Below, piece after piece: positions 41,169 to 50,799 of a stretch of 53,135 bases of DNA. Each line of letters begins with the position of its first letter. Position 1 is the first letter of the stretch. The DNA is from an uncultured Flavobacteriaceae bacterium (GTDB lineage: Bacteria; Bacteroidota; Bacteroidia; Flavobacteriales; Flavobacteriaceae), in NCBI GenBank assembly GCA_937901915.1, contig CALGUD010000073.1, positions 1 through 53,135 of the forward strand, given 5' to 3'. Below the pieces are notes generated by a model. The model was not told the DNA's origin, did no database searches, and was given only the letters and a program-made list of their open reading frames with translations. The position numbers were made by a program, and so were the translations under genes.

Positions 41169-43319
41169 TTAGTTGTTTTCTTGAGGCCTTGGTTTTCTTT
41201 CCTCACGAGGAGGTCTTTCAAGTAAAGCCTTTCTGGAGACTTTTTCTTTTCTTGTTTTTGGGTCAACGCCAAAGTACTTCACTTCAATTACATCACCCAT
41301 GTTTACTACATCAGTAACATTATCCGTGCGTTCCCATGCGAGTTCGGAGATATGAAGTAAAACTTCATTTCCAGGAGCTTCCATATATTCTACAACAGCT
41401 CCAAAATCCAATATTTTTACAACTTTAGCTTTATAAACTTCGCCTACTTTTGGTTTAAAAGTAATTGATTTTATTTTTGCTAAAACCATATCTATACCGG
41501 CCTGGTCTGTACCAAGAATTTCAACTACGCCTTGTTCATCAACCTCATTAATTACTATAGTGGTTTTTGATGCTTTTTGTAATTCCTGTATTACTTTTCC
41601 GCCCGGTCCAATAAGTGCACCAATAAAATCTCCAGGAATGGTCCTTGTGATAATTTTAGGAGAATGTGGTTTTACCTCTAAATTTGGTTTAGCAATAGTT
41701 TCATTTAATTTGTTCAGGATATGTAACCTGCCTTCGCGTGCTTGTTTTAATGCTTTTACCAAAATTTCGTATGATAAACCTTTAATTTTAATATCCATTT
41801 GGCAAGCCGTAATACCATCTGCCGTACCTGTAACTTTAAAGTCCATATCACCTAGATGATCTTCATCACCTAAAATATCACTTAAAACAGCAAAACGTTC
41901 ACCATCGGATATCAATCCCATTGCAATACCGGATACTGGTTTTTTTAGTTGAATACCTGCATCCATAAGTGCCATTGTTCCAGCGCATACAGTTGCCATA
42001 GAAGATGATCCGTTGCTTTCCAATACTTCACTAACGACACGTACGGTGTACGGACAGTCAGCAGGAATCATACCTTTTAGTGCACGTTGTGCCAGATTTC
42101 CGTGTCCTACCTCACGACGCGAAGTTCCTCTTAATGGTCTTGCTTCACCTGTTGAAAAAGGAGGGAAGTTATAATGCAAATAAAATGTTTCTTCGCCCTG
42201 GTGGGTTGGCATATCTACCTGGTTAGACTCCCTGGAAGTACCTAACGTAACCGTTGCAAGTGCTTGAGTTTCACCTCGTGTAAAAATAGCTGAACCGTGT
42301 GTAGATGGTAAGTAATCAACTTCGCACCATATAGGCCTGATATCTGTGGTTTTTCTTCCGTCCAGGCGTAAACCCTCATTTAATGTTAGATCACGAACGG
42401 CAGCTTTTTGAGCTTTGCTGTAATATCTTGAAATGAGATCTTTAAATTCGTCCTGTTCTTCTTCAGTAAACATCAGGACAACTTCTTCTTTAATCTGGCT
42501 AAATGCTAAACTACGTTCATGTTTTGACAAAGCCAGTTTAGCTATGTTATAACACTTTTGATATACGGCATCGTGTATTTTTTTTGCAATAGCTTCATCT
42601 TCGGCTTCAGTTTCATATTCCCGTGTTTCTTTTTTACCAAAAGCTTCGGCTAATCTTACCTGGGCAGCACATTGTACTTTTATAGCTTCATGGGCAAATT
42701 TAATAGCATCTGCCATTTCTTCTTCGCTACATTCATCCATTTCACCTTCAACCATCATCACAGAATCAGCAGAAGCACCAATCATCATATCAATATCGGC
42801 TTCTTCTAGTTGTTCCCTGCTTGGGTTAATGATAAATTCTCCGTTTATTCTGGCTACACGTACTTCAGATATTGGCGTTTCAAAAGGAACATCACTTAAC
42901 TGAATGGCTGCAGAAGCTGCTAAACCTGCCAGGGCATCTGGCATTACACTTTCATCATGAGACATTAATTGTATCATAACTTGTGTTTCTGCATGATAAT
43001 CTTTAGGAAATAGTGGGCGTAAAACCCTATCAACCAAACGCATTGTTAATACCTCTCCATCACTTGGCCTGGCTTCTCTTTTAAAGAAACCGCCAGGATA
43101 TCGTCCTGCAGCAGCAAATTTTTCACGGTAATCTACAGTCAACGGTAAAAAGTCTACCGGGCTTGCTTCATAATTTGATACAACGGTACATAATAACATT
43201 GCATTACCCATTTGTACAACAACCGAACCATGTGCTTGTTTGGCCAATTTTCCGGTTTCAATAGAAATGGTTCTCCCATCTCCTAAGTCAATGATTTCTT
43301 TTTTAACTTGTGGAATCAT
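41169..43319 (-). CDS. pnp: Polynucleotide phosphorylase
   Basis: A 3'-5' exoribonuclease/polymerase of RNA decay. 716 residues in the standard order: RNase PH domain 1 (about 10-145, GRTISIETGKLAKQAHGSVVVQ), a helical domain, RNase PH domain 2 (about 325-480, with GEARPLRGTSRREVGHGNLA), KH (about 555-615, GALIGPGGKVIQELQ), and S1 (about 622-690, GEVYKAKVVKILDFGAVVE). The basic tail RPQENN is typical. It lies downstream of rpsO on the same strand, the classical rpsO-pnp order, but with a terminator between them (43458-43481). Confidence 0.97.
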   Translation of the reverse strand: MIPQVKKEIIDLGDGRTISIETGKLAKQAHGSVVVQMGNAMLLCTVVSNYEASPVDFLPLTVDYREKFAAAGRYPGGFFKREARPSDGEVLTMRLVDRVLRPLFPKDYHAETQVMIQLMSHDESVMPDALAGLAASAAIQLSDVPFETPISEVRVARINGEFIINPSREQLEEADIDMMIGASADSVMMVEGEMDECSEEEMADAIKFAHEAIKVQCAAQVRLAEAFGKKETREYETEAEDEAIAKKIHDAVYQKCYNIAKLALSKHERSLAFSQIKEEVVLMFTEEEQDEFKDLISRYYSKAQKAAVRDLTLNEGLRLDGRKTTDIRPIWCEVDYLPSTHGSAIFTRGETQALATVTLGTSRESNQVDMPTHQGEETFYLHYNFPPFSTGEARPLRGTSRREVGHGNLAQRALKGMIPADCPYTVRVVSEVLESNGSSSMATVCAGTMALMDAGIQLKKPVSGIAMGLISDGERFAVLSDILGDEDHLGDMDFKVTGTADGITACQMDIKIKGLSYEILVKALKQAREGRLHILNKLNETIAKPNLEVKPHSPKIITRTIPGDFIGALIGPGGKVIQELQKASKTTIVINEVDEQGVVEILGTDQAGIDMVLAKIKSITFKPKVGEVYKAKVVKILDFGAVVEYMEAPGNEVLLHISELAWERTDNVTDVVNMGDVIEVKYFGVDPKTRKEKVSRKALLERPPREERKPRPQENN

Positions 43320-43457
43320 ATAAGTTTTTCATTAATTAAACAATAAATTGCCGCCTTACCGGACGTACAGGGTTGTGTTGTAGTTGTTGTGAGTTACCCA
43401 ATGAAAAACTAGTAATTTTCAGCTTTCTTATAATCTTTATAGAGTATATAAAGCAAC

Positions 43458-43481
43458 AAAGGAGGCATTAAAGCCTCCTTT
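43458..43481 (-). terminator. Intrinsic terminator after rpsO
   Basis: AAAGGAGGC and GCCTCCTTT arms with a six-base loop between rpsO and pnp. In E. coli the same position holds an RNase III-controlled leader for pnp. Confidence 0.85.
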
Positions 43482-43485
43482 ATTG

Positions 43486-43755
43486 TTATTTTCTTAAATT
43501 TAATTCTTTTATAATTGCACGATATCTTACAATATCTTTCTTTATCAGATAATCTAATAAACTTCTTCTTTTACCCACTAATTTTACTAATGAACGTTCT
43601 GTATTAAAATCCTGACGGTTTTTTTTCAAATGCTCTGTTAAGTGATTAATCCTAAGTGTAAATAATGCAATTTGCCCTTCAGCTGATCCTGTGTTTTTTT
43701 CTGAACCGCCGTGCTGGCTAAAAATTTTTGCTTTGTCTTCTTTTGTAAGATACAT
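43486..43755 (-). CDS. rpsO: 30S ribosomal protein S15
   Basis: An 89-residue ribosomal protein binding 16S rRNA helices in the platform of the small subunit. Complete and standard: FSQHGGSEKNTGSAEGQIALFTLRINHLTEHLKKN (the conserved helices; in parts HGGSEKNTGSAEGQIA and RINHLTEHLKKN), then LVGKRRSLLDYLIKKD and RYRAIIKELNLRK. Followed by pnp on the same strand. Confidence 0.97.
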   Translation of the reverse strand: MYLTKEDKAKIFSQHGGSEKNTGSAEGQIALFTLRINHLTEHLKKNRQDFNTERSLVKLVGKRRSLLDYLIKKDIVRYRAIIKELNLRK

Positions 43756-43808
43756 GCCAATATTATTTAAATGATTTTTATGTATTTGATAGTTTTTCTA
43801 CCGAGGCG

Positions 43809-43816
43809 CAAATATA
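43809..43816 (-). promoter_or_regulatory. -7 promoter box TATATTTG for rpsO
   Basis: Perfect TAnnTTTG on the minus strand, 54 bases before the rpsO start codon. Confidence 0.5.
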
Positions 43817-43842
43817 GGAATATTTTTTATCAGCAAAACTAT

Positions 43843-44706
43843 TTATTTTTCTTTTCTTAATGGTTGGTTTAAAATTAGATCAATATATTGACTTACCTTA
43901 TTTTTTAAATCTTTTCTATGTACAATAAAATCTAAGAAGCCATGCTCTAACAAAAATTCGGCCGTCTGAAATCCTTCGGGTAAATCCTTGCCCGTTGTAT
44001 CTTTTACAACCCGTGGACCGGCAAACCCTATTAATGCACCGGGTTCGGCAATATTTATATCACCCAACATTGCAAACGATGCTGTAATTCCGCCGGTAGT
44101 GGGGTCTGTACATAATGAAATATAAGGAATACCGGCTTCAGATAGTTCTGCGAGTTTTGCAGCAGTTTTAGCCATTTGCATTAATGAAAGCGCAGCTTCC
44201 ATCATCCTGGCCCCTCCGGATTTAGATATAATTAAAAGTGGAATTCTATGCTTTATGGAATAATCTGTTGCTCTTGCTATTTTTTCACCCACTACGCTGC
44301 CCATAGAGCCACCTATAAATGAAAAATCCATGCATGCAACCACCAGATCCTTACCTTTGGATTTGCCTACTGCTGTTCGGACAGCATCCTTTAAGGATGT
44401 TTTTTGCTGAGCTGCCTTTAAACGGTCAGTATATTTTTTACTGTCTTCAAAATTTAGGGGATCTGTTGATGATAACGTTGCATCCAGTTCCGTAAATTTA
44501 TTATTATCAAAAAGAATACTAAAATATTCCTTACTGCCAATCCTTACATGATAATCATCTTCCGGACTCACATAATAATTTTTAGCCAATTCATCGGCTT
44601 CTACAATTTTTCCTGTTGGAGATTTGTACCATAATCCCTTTGGAGTATCTTTTTTTTCCTCTGTAGACGTTTGTATACCTTTCTCTTTTCTCTTAAACCA
44701 CGCCAT
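43843..44706 (-). CDS. accD: Acetyl-CoA carboxylase carboxyltransferase subunit beta
   Basis: Transfers the carboxyl group from carboxybiotin to acetyl-CoA, the committed step of fatty acid synthesis. The ATG at 44706 (MAWFKRKEKGIQT) is the conserved start; an ATG at 44751 would add 15 polar residues (MSKSETSTKKPEEDT). The four Cys of the N-terminal zinc ribbon are absent: the region reads GLWYKSPTGKIVEADELAKN then YVSPEDDYH. The crotonase-fold core is normal (FIGGSMGSVVGEKIARA, ISKSGGARMMEAALSLMQ, DPTTGGITASFAMLGD, PGALIGFAGPRVV). It lies between fbaA and rpsO on the same strand. Confidence 0.95.
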   Translation of the reverse strand: MAWFKRKEKGIQTSTEEKKDTPKGLWYKSPTGKIVEADELAKNYYVSPEDDYHVRIGSKEYFSILFDNNKFTELDATLSSTDPLNFEDSKKYTDRLKAAQQKTSLKDAVRTAVGKSKGKDLVVACMDFSFIGGSMGSVVGEKIARATDYSIKHRIPLLIISKSGGARMMEAALSLMQMAKTAAKLAELSEAGIPYISLCTDPTTGGITASFAMLGDINIAEPGALIGFAGPRVVKDTTGKDLPEGFQTAEFLLEHGFLDFIVHRKDLKNKVSQYIDLILNQPLRKEK

Positions 44707-44766
44707 AGTATCTTCTTCAGGTTTTTTTGTTGAAGTTTCTGATTTAGACATAGAAAACCGTTTTAA

Positions 44767-45834
44767 TTATAAAGTATTTACATTGTTAAGATCTTCAAAA
44801 GCCTTTTTTAACCTCGCGATAAAAGTTTTTTCTCCTTCTCTGATCCATGTTCTTGGATCGTAATATTTCTTATTAGGTACATCACTACCTTCAGGATTCC
44901 CTATTTGTGCTTTAAGGTAGTCTACTTTAGACCCCATATAATCCCTTATACCTTCTAAGAAAGCATATTGCAAATCAGTATCTATATTCATTTTAATAAC
45001 TCCGTAACCGATGGCTTCCCTGATTTCTTCTATTGTGGAACCAGAACCACCATGAAAAACAAAATCTATTGAATTAGATGGTAAATTGTATTTTTCTGAA
45101 ATAAATTCCTGGGAATTTTTAAGAATTTTAGGAGTTAATTTTACATTGCCTGGTTTATAAACACCATGTACGTTACCAAAAGCTGCAGCAATAGTAAACC
45201 TTGGACTTACTTTTGAAAGCTCTTCATAGGCATATGCTACTTCTTCGGGCTGGGTATATAATTTAGAATCATCAACATCAGTATTATCAACCCCATCTTC
45301 TTCACCTCCGGTAATTCCTAGTTCTATTTCGAGAGTCATGTCTATTTTGCTCATGCGCTCCAGGTATTGTTTACAGATTTCAATGTTTTCTTCCAGGGGT
45401 TCTTCTGAGAGGTCTATCATATGTGAGCTGAAAAGCGATTTACCGGTAGCCTTGTAATGTTCTTCGCTTGCATCCAGTAAGCCATCAATCCATGGTAAAA
45501 GTTTTTTAGCACAATGGTCTGTATGAAGTATTACTGTGGCTCCGTATTCTTTTGCCAACTGGTGTATATGTTTGGCCCCGGCAACAGCACCAGCAATGGC
45601 AGCCCTTTGATTCTCATTAGATAGTCCTTTTCCGGCATTAAATTGTGCCCCACCGTTTGAGAATTGGATAATAACGGGTGAATTCAGAGTTGCAGCAGCT
45701 TCCAATACTCCATTAATTGAGTTAGACCCTATAACGTTTACCGCCGGGAGCGCAAATCCTTTTTCCTTTGCATACCTGAAAATTTCCTGTACTTCATCTC
45801 CTGTTGCTACACCTGGCTTAATGTTGTGACTCAT
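44767..45834 (-). CDS. fbaA: Class II fructose-bisphosphate aldolase
   Basis: The zinc-dependent glycolytic aldolase that splits fructose 1,6-bisphosphate. 355 residues. Motifs: SNGGAQFNAGKGLSN, the zinc-binding His pair in VILHTDHCAKK, then IDLSEEPLEENIE, and the phosphate loop DFVFHGGSGSTIEEI, ending in the dimer-forming C-terminus. It matches the FbaA (type A) class. Upstream of accD on the same strand; a promoter box lies at 45875-45882. Confidence 0.96.
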   Translation of the reverse strand: MSHNIKPGVATGDEVQEIFRYAKEKGFALPAVNVIGSNSINGVLEAAATLNSPVIIQFSNGGAQFNAGKGLSNENQRAAIAGAVAGAKHIHQLAKEYGATVILHTDHCAKKLLPWIDGLLDASEEHYKATGKSLFSSHMIDLSEEPLEENIEICKQYLERMSKIDMTLEIELGITGGEEDGVDNTDVDDSKLYTQPEEVAYAYEELSKVSPRFTIAAAFGNVHGVYKPGNVKLTPKILKNSQEFISEKYNLPSNSIDFVFHGGSGSTIEEIREAIGYGVIKMNIDTDLQYAFLEGIRDYMGSKVDYLKAQIGNPEGSDVPNKKYYDPRTWIREGEKTFIARLKKAFEDLNNVNTL

Positions 45835-45874
45835 AATTGTAATTCTTAAAAGTTGTTGTTAGTTTATTTAAGGG

Positions 45875-45882
45875 CAAAAGTA
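45875..45882 (-). promoter_or_regulatory. -7 promoter box TACTTTTG for fbaA
   Basis: Perfect TAnnTTTG on the minus strand, 41 bases before the fbaA start codon. Confidence 0.5.
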
Positions 45883-45897
45883 ATAAAATTAGACGTC

Positions 45898-48471
45898 TTA
45901 AAAAGGATAATTTATTCCAATATTAAAAATCCCGCTTTTTAAATAATCGGTAAACCATCTTTTGTTTTCATCCAATGCAGGATTATAGGTTTTAAAACCA
46001 ACGTCTAACCGCAAGACAAAAAAGCTAAAATCGTAACGTAAACCTATACCGGTTCCCAGAGCAAGTTCTGCTAAAGATGAAACATCTTCAAAGATGGCTT
46101 CTTCATCCTCAACATTGTCTAATACATTCCATATATTTCCTGCATCGGCAAAAAGAGCTCCGTTCAAGTCTCCGAAAATGTTAAACCTGTACTCAAGGTT
46201 CAGTGCAATTTTAAGGTTTGCTTCATTAAAATCGTTTAAATTTTCAGTTCTTCCCGGTCCGAGGGAATAGGCTTCCCAAGCCCTATTGTCATTGGATCCT
46301 CCTGCAAAGTAACTACGAATAAAGGGAATGCTTTCTGAGTTTCCATATGGTATAGCGATACCAAAAAAGGTCCTGAATGCAAAAACATTGTTTCGGGATA
46401 CCTGCCAGTATTTAATATAATCAAATTCCGTTTTAATATATTGGGAGAAAGGAACTCCAAAAACTAATTTTTTATCTGTGTCATCTTGTTCAAAATCAAT
46501 AATATTGGAAACGGCTGATAGCAAATTACCTGCAGATACTAATTTAACCTTGAATTGTGAAAAATTATTGTCAGTAAACCCCGTTCTGTTATTTCTGGAA
46601 TGGGTAAAAGATGAAGCTACAATTAAATTGTTGCTGGTTAACCTATCTTCTCTTTCTTCTATCCGGTTTACTTCATTTAAATCATCTTCATCAGTAAATA
46701 CTATGGATCCATTGTTAACAGCATCAATAAAACCATTGGTTCCCGACGGAATGGTGAGCCTATAGCCATCTATGTCACCGGAATCAGGTTCATAAAACTG
46801 TGGAAAATCATTTTCATAGCCATCAGCAATATTGTTTAATTGGCTATATGTATTTCTATAAACATCAAAAAACCTGTTAGTGTTTAAATTTCTTATAAAC
46901 TGAATATTTAAAAGGTCAAAAACATTCTTTTTGAAGTTAGTAGGAGACCAGTTATAACTCATTATTCCATTAAAATTCTGTTTGTCTAACCCAATATTTT
47001 TTTGAAAAGATGTACCTAAAGAAATTACAGTTTGGGGTATCATATACTTTGGTATGAATTTTTCGGTTTTTATTGGGAAAAATATCCGTGGAAAATTTAA
47101 TTTTATATCACCACCAAATTCTGAGATATTAAAAAAACGGTCATCTTCGTTAATGCTTTTCTGAGAACCTATTGTTCCCCTTCCCGAAATTTCAAGTGTT
47201 TCTGCTCCTCTAAAAACATTTCTGCTTACTAAAGAAGTTGAAAATGAAATTCCAATATCCTGAATGTTTGAGTGTGTTACATCGGTATTAAAACTCAGCG
47301 AAAACCGGGGCCTGGCAGTTAAATATATATTTGTATCGAGGGCGGTTCCAGTGCTATCGGCATACACATATTCTAAACTAGGGTATTTAAAGTTGCGTAA
47401 ATTATTTACTTGCCTGTACGTTAATGATCTGTCTATATCCCTGTAAATTGCGCCAGGGGTTATAGCTATGGCATCTGTGAGTGCTTTTGGTTTATATTTT
47501 AATTTATCTTTATAATATATTGTGTAGAAATTATGTTTTACTGATTTTAGAGAATCTTTGTCGTTTTTGTAATTATAATCTGCATAAATATTTACATCCT
47601 GAATATGGTGTACCCTATAACTTATTACTTTTAAAGTATCGGTGGATCTACGGGCCAGATTATTTATTTGTATGATAACCGGCATTTTATAATCGTTATT
47701 TTCTACAATGGTATCCCTTTTTACATCAAAATTAATTGAGGAAGGTTGAAAACCATAAATTCCTGAATTTATAAAAAGACTGTTTAATCTTTCCCTCTCA
47801 GCCTGAAAATTAAGAAGATTAAATCTTTGCCCCTGTTTTATTACTGATGAAGATGCGTGTAATTCATAAATGGAATCTAGTTCCCGGGATTGAATATTTT
47901 TACTTATCGAGTCCAGATAGTAAGCTTTATTTTTGGTTACATAATAGTTTACTCCGCCTCTTTTATGGCCGTAAGTGGAAGAGTCGATCTCAAAACGTGT
48001 TGTGTTATTAAAATATCCTCTGTTATAGTAATAAGTTTTAAGTCTCAACAAAGACTTTTCCATTTCGCTCTTACTTATAATAACAGGAGGTTCACCTGTT
48101 TCTTTGAGCCATTCGTTAAAACCTATATATGAATTTTGGAGTTCAATCAATTGCTTTTTAGATAAAAGATTTTCCAAACGTTTTGCACGCTTTTCTTTTC
48201 TGAATAACCAATTTAAAAAAGCGGAATTTGGATTTTCTTTTGCGAGATTATATATATTGAGTTTTAGGTTAAAACCTAATAGTGAGCTATTGGGTTGCTG
48301 CGTGAGGAGATTGTCAATATCAGTATTTTTATTTTTTTCACCATCAATATGAAGTGTATTTTTTTTTAATAGTAACTCATCATCCTTAACGCGTTTTACT
48401 GCATTACAAGAAGATAGAATTATTAATAATAACAATAATAATATATTTATTTTTGAAAATGATTTTTTCAA
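45898..48471 (-). CDS. tamL: BamA/TamA family outer-membrane lipoprotein (TamL)
   Basis: An outer-membrane assembly factor of the Omp85 family. 857 residues with a lipoprotein signal (INILLLLLLIILSSCNA, Cys at about 22), the feature that marks the lipidated TamA of Bacteroidota (TamL). POTRA-like modules cover about residues 30-370 (HIDGEKNKNTDIDNLL). The C-terminal barrel (about 400-857) ends with the Omp85 lid motif FAGGSNDNRAWEAYSLGPGR (in part SNDNRAW) and a terminal Phe. It probably works with a TamB-like partner, which is not in this window. A single gene, divergent from the methyltransferase gene. Confidence 0.9.
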   Translation of the reverse strand: MKKSFSKINILLLLLLIILSSCNAVKRVKDDELLLKKNTLHIDGEKNKNTDIDNLLTQQPNSSLLGFNLKLNIYNLAKENPNSAFLNWLFRKEKRAKRLENLLSKKQLIELQNSYIGFNEWLKETGEPPVIISKSEMEKSLLRLKTYYYNRGYFNNTTRFEIDSSTYGHKRGGVNYYVTKNKAYYLDSISKNIQSRELDSIYELHASSSVIKQGQRFNLLNFQAERERLNSLFINSGIYGFQPSSINFDVKRDTIVENNDYKMPVIIQINNLARRSTDTLKVISYRVHHIQDVNIYADYNYKNDKDSLKSVKHNFYTIYYKDKLKYKPKALTDAIAITPGAIYRDIDRSLTYRQVNNLRNFKYPSLEYVYADSTGTALDTNIYLTARPRFSLSFNTDVTHSNIQDIGISFSTSLVSRNVFRGAETLEISGRGTIGSQKSINEDDRFFNISEFGGDIKLNFPRIFFPIKTEKFIPKYMIPQTVISLGTSFQKNIGLDKQNFNGIMSYNWSPTNFKKNVFDLLNIQFIRNLNTNRFFDVYRNTYSQLNNIADGYENDFPQFYEPDSGDIDGYRLTIPSGTNGFIDAVNNGSIVFTDEDDLNEVNRIEEREDRLTSNNLIVASSFTHSRNNRTGFTDNNFSQFKVKLVSAGNLLSAVSNIIDFEQDDTDKKLVFGVPFSQYIKTEFDYIKYWQVSRNNVFAFRTFFGIAIPYGNSESIPFIRSYFAGGSNDNRAWEAYSLGPGRTENLNDFNEANLKIALNLEYRFNIFGDLNGALFADAGNIWNVLDNVEDEEAIFEDVSSLAELALGTGIGLRYDFSFFVLRLDVGFKTYNPALDENKRWFTDYLKSGIFNIGINYPF

Positions 48472-48514
48472 GCGCCTAAAACGTTAAATTTAAAGTCAAA
48501 AATACATTATTTAC

Positions 48515-49243
48515 ATGGTTAGCAAAAGCCAAATAAAACTAATAACAAGTTTATATCAAAAAAAGTACCGCAATTCAAACGGTTTATTTATAGCCGAAGG
48601 AGTAAAACTCATTAATGATCTTATTTCTAGCAGGTTAGAGTTTAATGAAATTTATACTACAGATACTGAATATTTTAATGTTGAAGAGGCAAAACTGAAA
48701 AATTTATCGGAAACGCAGTTGAAGAAAATTAGCTTTCTAAAAACTCCCAACAAGGCTATAGCAGTTTTTAAGATACCGAAACCAAAACCAATAGACAAGA
48801 AAAAACTAATACTAGTATTGGACGATATAAGAGATCCCGGGAATTTAGGAACCATAATACGATTATGCGATTGGTTTGGAATAAAGGACCTTGTTTGTAG
48901 TGAAGGAACTGTTGATTGTTACAATCCAAAAGTAGTACAATCCACAATGGGATCGTTGGCCAGGGTAAATATTACTTATCTGAATCTTATGGATTTTTTA
49001 TCTGATATTTCATTTAAAATATTTGCCACGGACATGGAAGGTGAAAATATTTATAAAACTATTTTACCTGCAAGTGGAGTAGTGATTATGGGAAACGAAG
49101 CAAATGGTATTTCACCTGAAATTATGAAAATTGCTTCTCATAAAATCACAATTCCACGGTTTGGTGAATTGCAACAAACCGAAAGTTTAAATGTTGCAAC
49201 TGCAGCGGCTGTTATTCTAAGTGAGTTTAGAAGAGGGTATTAA
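48515..49243 (+). CDS. TrmH/SpoU family RNA methyltransferase
   Basis: A 2'-O-ribose RNA methyltransferase of 242 residues with an N-terminal substrate-binding domain (QKKYRNSNGLFIAEGVKLINDL) and the SPOUT knot: LVLDDIRDPGNLGTIIRLCDW, VVIMGNEANGISPEIMKIA (the SAM loop, motif 2) and ESLNVATAAAVILSEF (motif 3). All three SPOUT motifs are intact, so the enzyme should be active. The target (rRNA or tRNA position) cannot be told from sequence alone; RlmB-like is one option. Convergent with the next gene, with no gap. Confidence 0.9.
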   Translation: MVSKSQIKLITSLYQKKYRNSNGLFIAEGVKLINDLISSRLEFNEIYTTDTEYFNVEEAKLKNLSETQLKKISFLKTPNKAIAVFKIPKPKPIDKKKLILVLDDIRDPGNLGTIIRLCDWFGIKDLVCSEGTVDCYNPKVVQSTMGSLARVNITYLNLMDFLSDISFKIFATDMEGENIYKTILPASGVVIMGNEANGISPEIMKIASHKITIPRFGELQQTESLNVATAAAVILSEFRRGY

Positions 49244-49966
49244 TTATTCGAAAGTAAAGTTTATAAATATCCCTCTGGAATACATATTGTTTATGTTCCC
49301 CGTCCACGGACTGTTTGGGTCTTCGTCCGGTTGTAATTCATCACTTAACGCAAACACACCTCTTATAGAAGGGGAAAACTTAAAATAATAAAGGTAAAAG
49401 TCTATACCAATACCCAATTCATAATAATAGGTGTTTTTTTTCATTCGGAAGGTTCCATTCACATTATCATCCGGGCTTTTTTCATTACTCCCTAAATTTA
49501 ATGAAGTTGAAACCCCACCTACTATATAAGGCTTAAAATTTCCAAGTCTTTTTGTGCTCAATTTAAGTAGTAGAGGAAAATGAACATATGTTGATTTTAC
49601 CTCCCTTAAATAATCGCGTTCTTCCACAAGATTGGGGTCAGGAAAAAACAATACACGCTCGGTGTAATATAATCCAGGCTCAAAACGTATATCTATATAA
49701 TCATTAATGCGAAGGTTACCTATTAACCCTACATTAAACCCTAATGATTTATCAACTAAAATATCGGTCGTATTACCGAGGTTATTGCTCTTATAATCAA
49801 ACAAAAAATCATATTGGTTAAAGCCTAGAAAATAACCCCAGTGTACGGGTTGCTTATCAAAATTTTCAATGTTCAAAACAGGATCTTCATTAAATTGGGC
49901 TAAACCTTGATGAATAAAAATAAACCCTGTAAAAACAAAGAAAAACAATTTTTTCATTTCTATCAT
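49244..49966 (-). CDS. Outer-membrane barrel protein (PorT-like)
   Basis: A 240-residue exported protein (signal FFFVFTGFIFIHQGLAQ) of about eight strands that resembles PorT / OMP_b-brl_2 type proteins of Bacteroidota. Strand-like text includes WGYFLGFNQYDFLFDYK and YYELGIGIDFYLYYFKFSPSI, and the protein ends in the aromatic FINFTFE. PorT in type IX secretion organisms is a peripheral outer-membrane factor, but with many paralogues the name is not secure. The start overlaps the ubiE stop by four bases, so the two are probably co-transcribed. Confidence 0.72.
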   Translation of the reverse strand: MIEMKKLFFFVFTGFIFIHQGLAQFNEDPVLNIENFDKQPVHWGYFLGFNQYDFLFDYKSNNLGNTTDILVDKSLGFNVGLIGNLRINDYIDIRFEPGLYYTERVLFFPDPNLVEERDYLREVKSTYVHFPLLLKLSTKRLGNFKPYIVGGVSTSLNLGSNEKSPDDNVNGTFRMKKNTYYYELGIGIDFYLYYFKFSPSIRGVFALSDELQPDEDPNSPWTGNINNMYSRGIFINFTFE

Positions 49967-50691
49967 TTTGATGCTGTGTATATAGTTGCCACTCCAAATG
50001 TTTGGGGTTGGTTTTCTACATTTATAAACCCAATTTTACGTAAAATATTGTTGAAATCCTCACCATAAGGAAAAATTGATGCAGATTCACATAAATATTG
50101 ATATGCAGAACGGTCCTTTGAAAACAACTTTCCTATTACCGGAAGTATGCTTCTTGTGTAAAACCGGTACCCCTGTTTATATGGAAATTTAGTCGGAACT
50201 GAAGTTTCTAATACAACAAATATACCTCCGGGTTTTAATACTCTATGAATTTCAACCAGACCTTTTTCAAGATTTTCAAAATTTCTAACACCAAAAGCTA
50301 CAGTTATAGCATCAAATGATGAATTTGCAAATGGCAGGGCTTCACTGTCGCCTAAAACCATTTCTATTTTGTTTTCTAATTTTCTTTCGGCTATTTTTTT
50401 CTTTCCAATCTCCAGCATACCCGGAGAAATATCAAGACCTGTAATTTTTTCAGCATCTGTTTTGGTTAAATTAATGGCCAAATCTCCGGTACCTGTTGCA
50501 ATATCTAAAATTGTTTTTGATTTTGCATTCTTTATAATTTTTACAACCTTCTTTCGCCATTTTATATCAATTCCAAATGATATTACCCGATTTAAGCCAT
50601 CATAATTTCCCGAAATGGTATCAAACATTTGGGTTACCTGTTCTTTTTTCCTCAATCCTGAGTTTTTATAAGGTGTTACTTTTTGTGACAT
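49963..50691 (-). CDS. ubiE: Demethylmenaquinone methyltransferase
   Basis: Methylates demethylmenaquinone to menaquinone using SAM, the last step of MK synthesis. From the ATG at 50691 (MSQKVTPYKNSG) the protein is 242 residues, as in other flavobacteria. A longer reading from 50790 would add 33 residues and would place the promoter box at 50704-50711 inside the gene. Motifs: MFDTISGNYDGLNRVISFG, SAM motif I LDIATGTGDLAINL, ITGLDISPGMLEIG, FDAITVAFGVRNFENL and LKPGGIFVVLE. The divergent trkA gene lies beyond. Convergent with no gene; coupled to the PorT-like gene. Confidence 0.95.
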   Translation of the reverse strand: MSQKVTPYKNSGLRKKEQVTQMFDTISGNYDGLNRVISFGIDIKWRKKVVKIIKNAKSKTILDIATGTGDLAINLTKTDAEKITGLDISPGMLEIGKKKIAERKLENKIEMVLGDSEALPFANSSFDAITVAFGVRNFENLEKGLVEIHRVLKPGGIFVVLETSVPTKFPYKQGYRFYTRSILPVIGKLFSKDRSAYQYLCESASIFPYGEDFNNILRKIGFINVENQPQTFGVATIYTASK

Positions 50692-50703
50692 CCATTTTTT
50701 TGG

Positions 50704-50711
50704 CAAAGATA
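50704..50711 (-). promoter_or_regulatory. -7 promoter box TATCTTTG for ubiE
   Basis: Perfect TAnnTTTG on the minus strand, 12 bases before the preferred start at 50691, giving a leader of only about six bases. Confidence 0.55.
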
Positions 50712-50768
50712 GTACATTGAAAACATATTGAAAGCTGGTGTAACTTATTGCATGTTTTAATTTTGCCG

Positions 50769-50776
50769 TATATTTG
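50769..50776 (+). promoter_or_regulatory. Promoter of trkA (-33 TTG at 50748, -7 TATATTTG)
   Basis: Perfect TAnnTTTG with a TTG 18 bases upstream, 23 bases before the trkA start codon. The best complete promoter in the window. Confidence 0.6.
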
Positions 50777-50799
50777 TATTTAAATAGCACTAAACTTCA

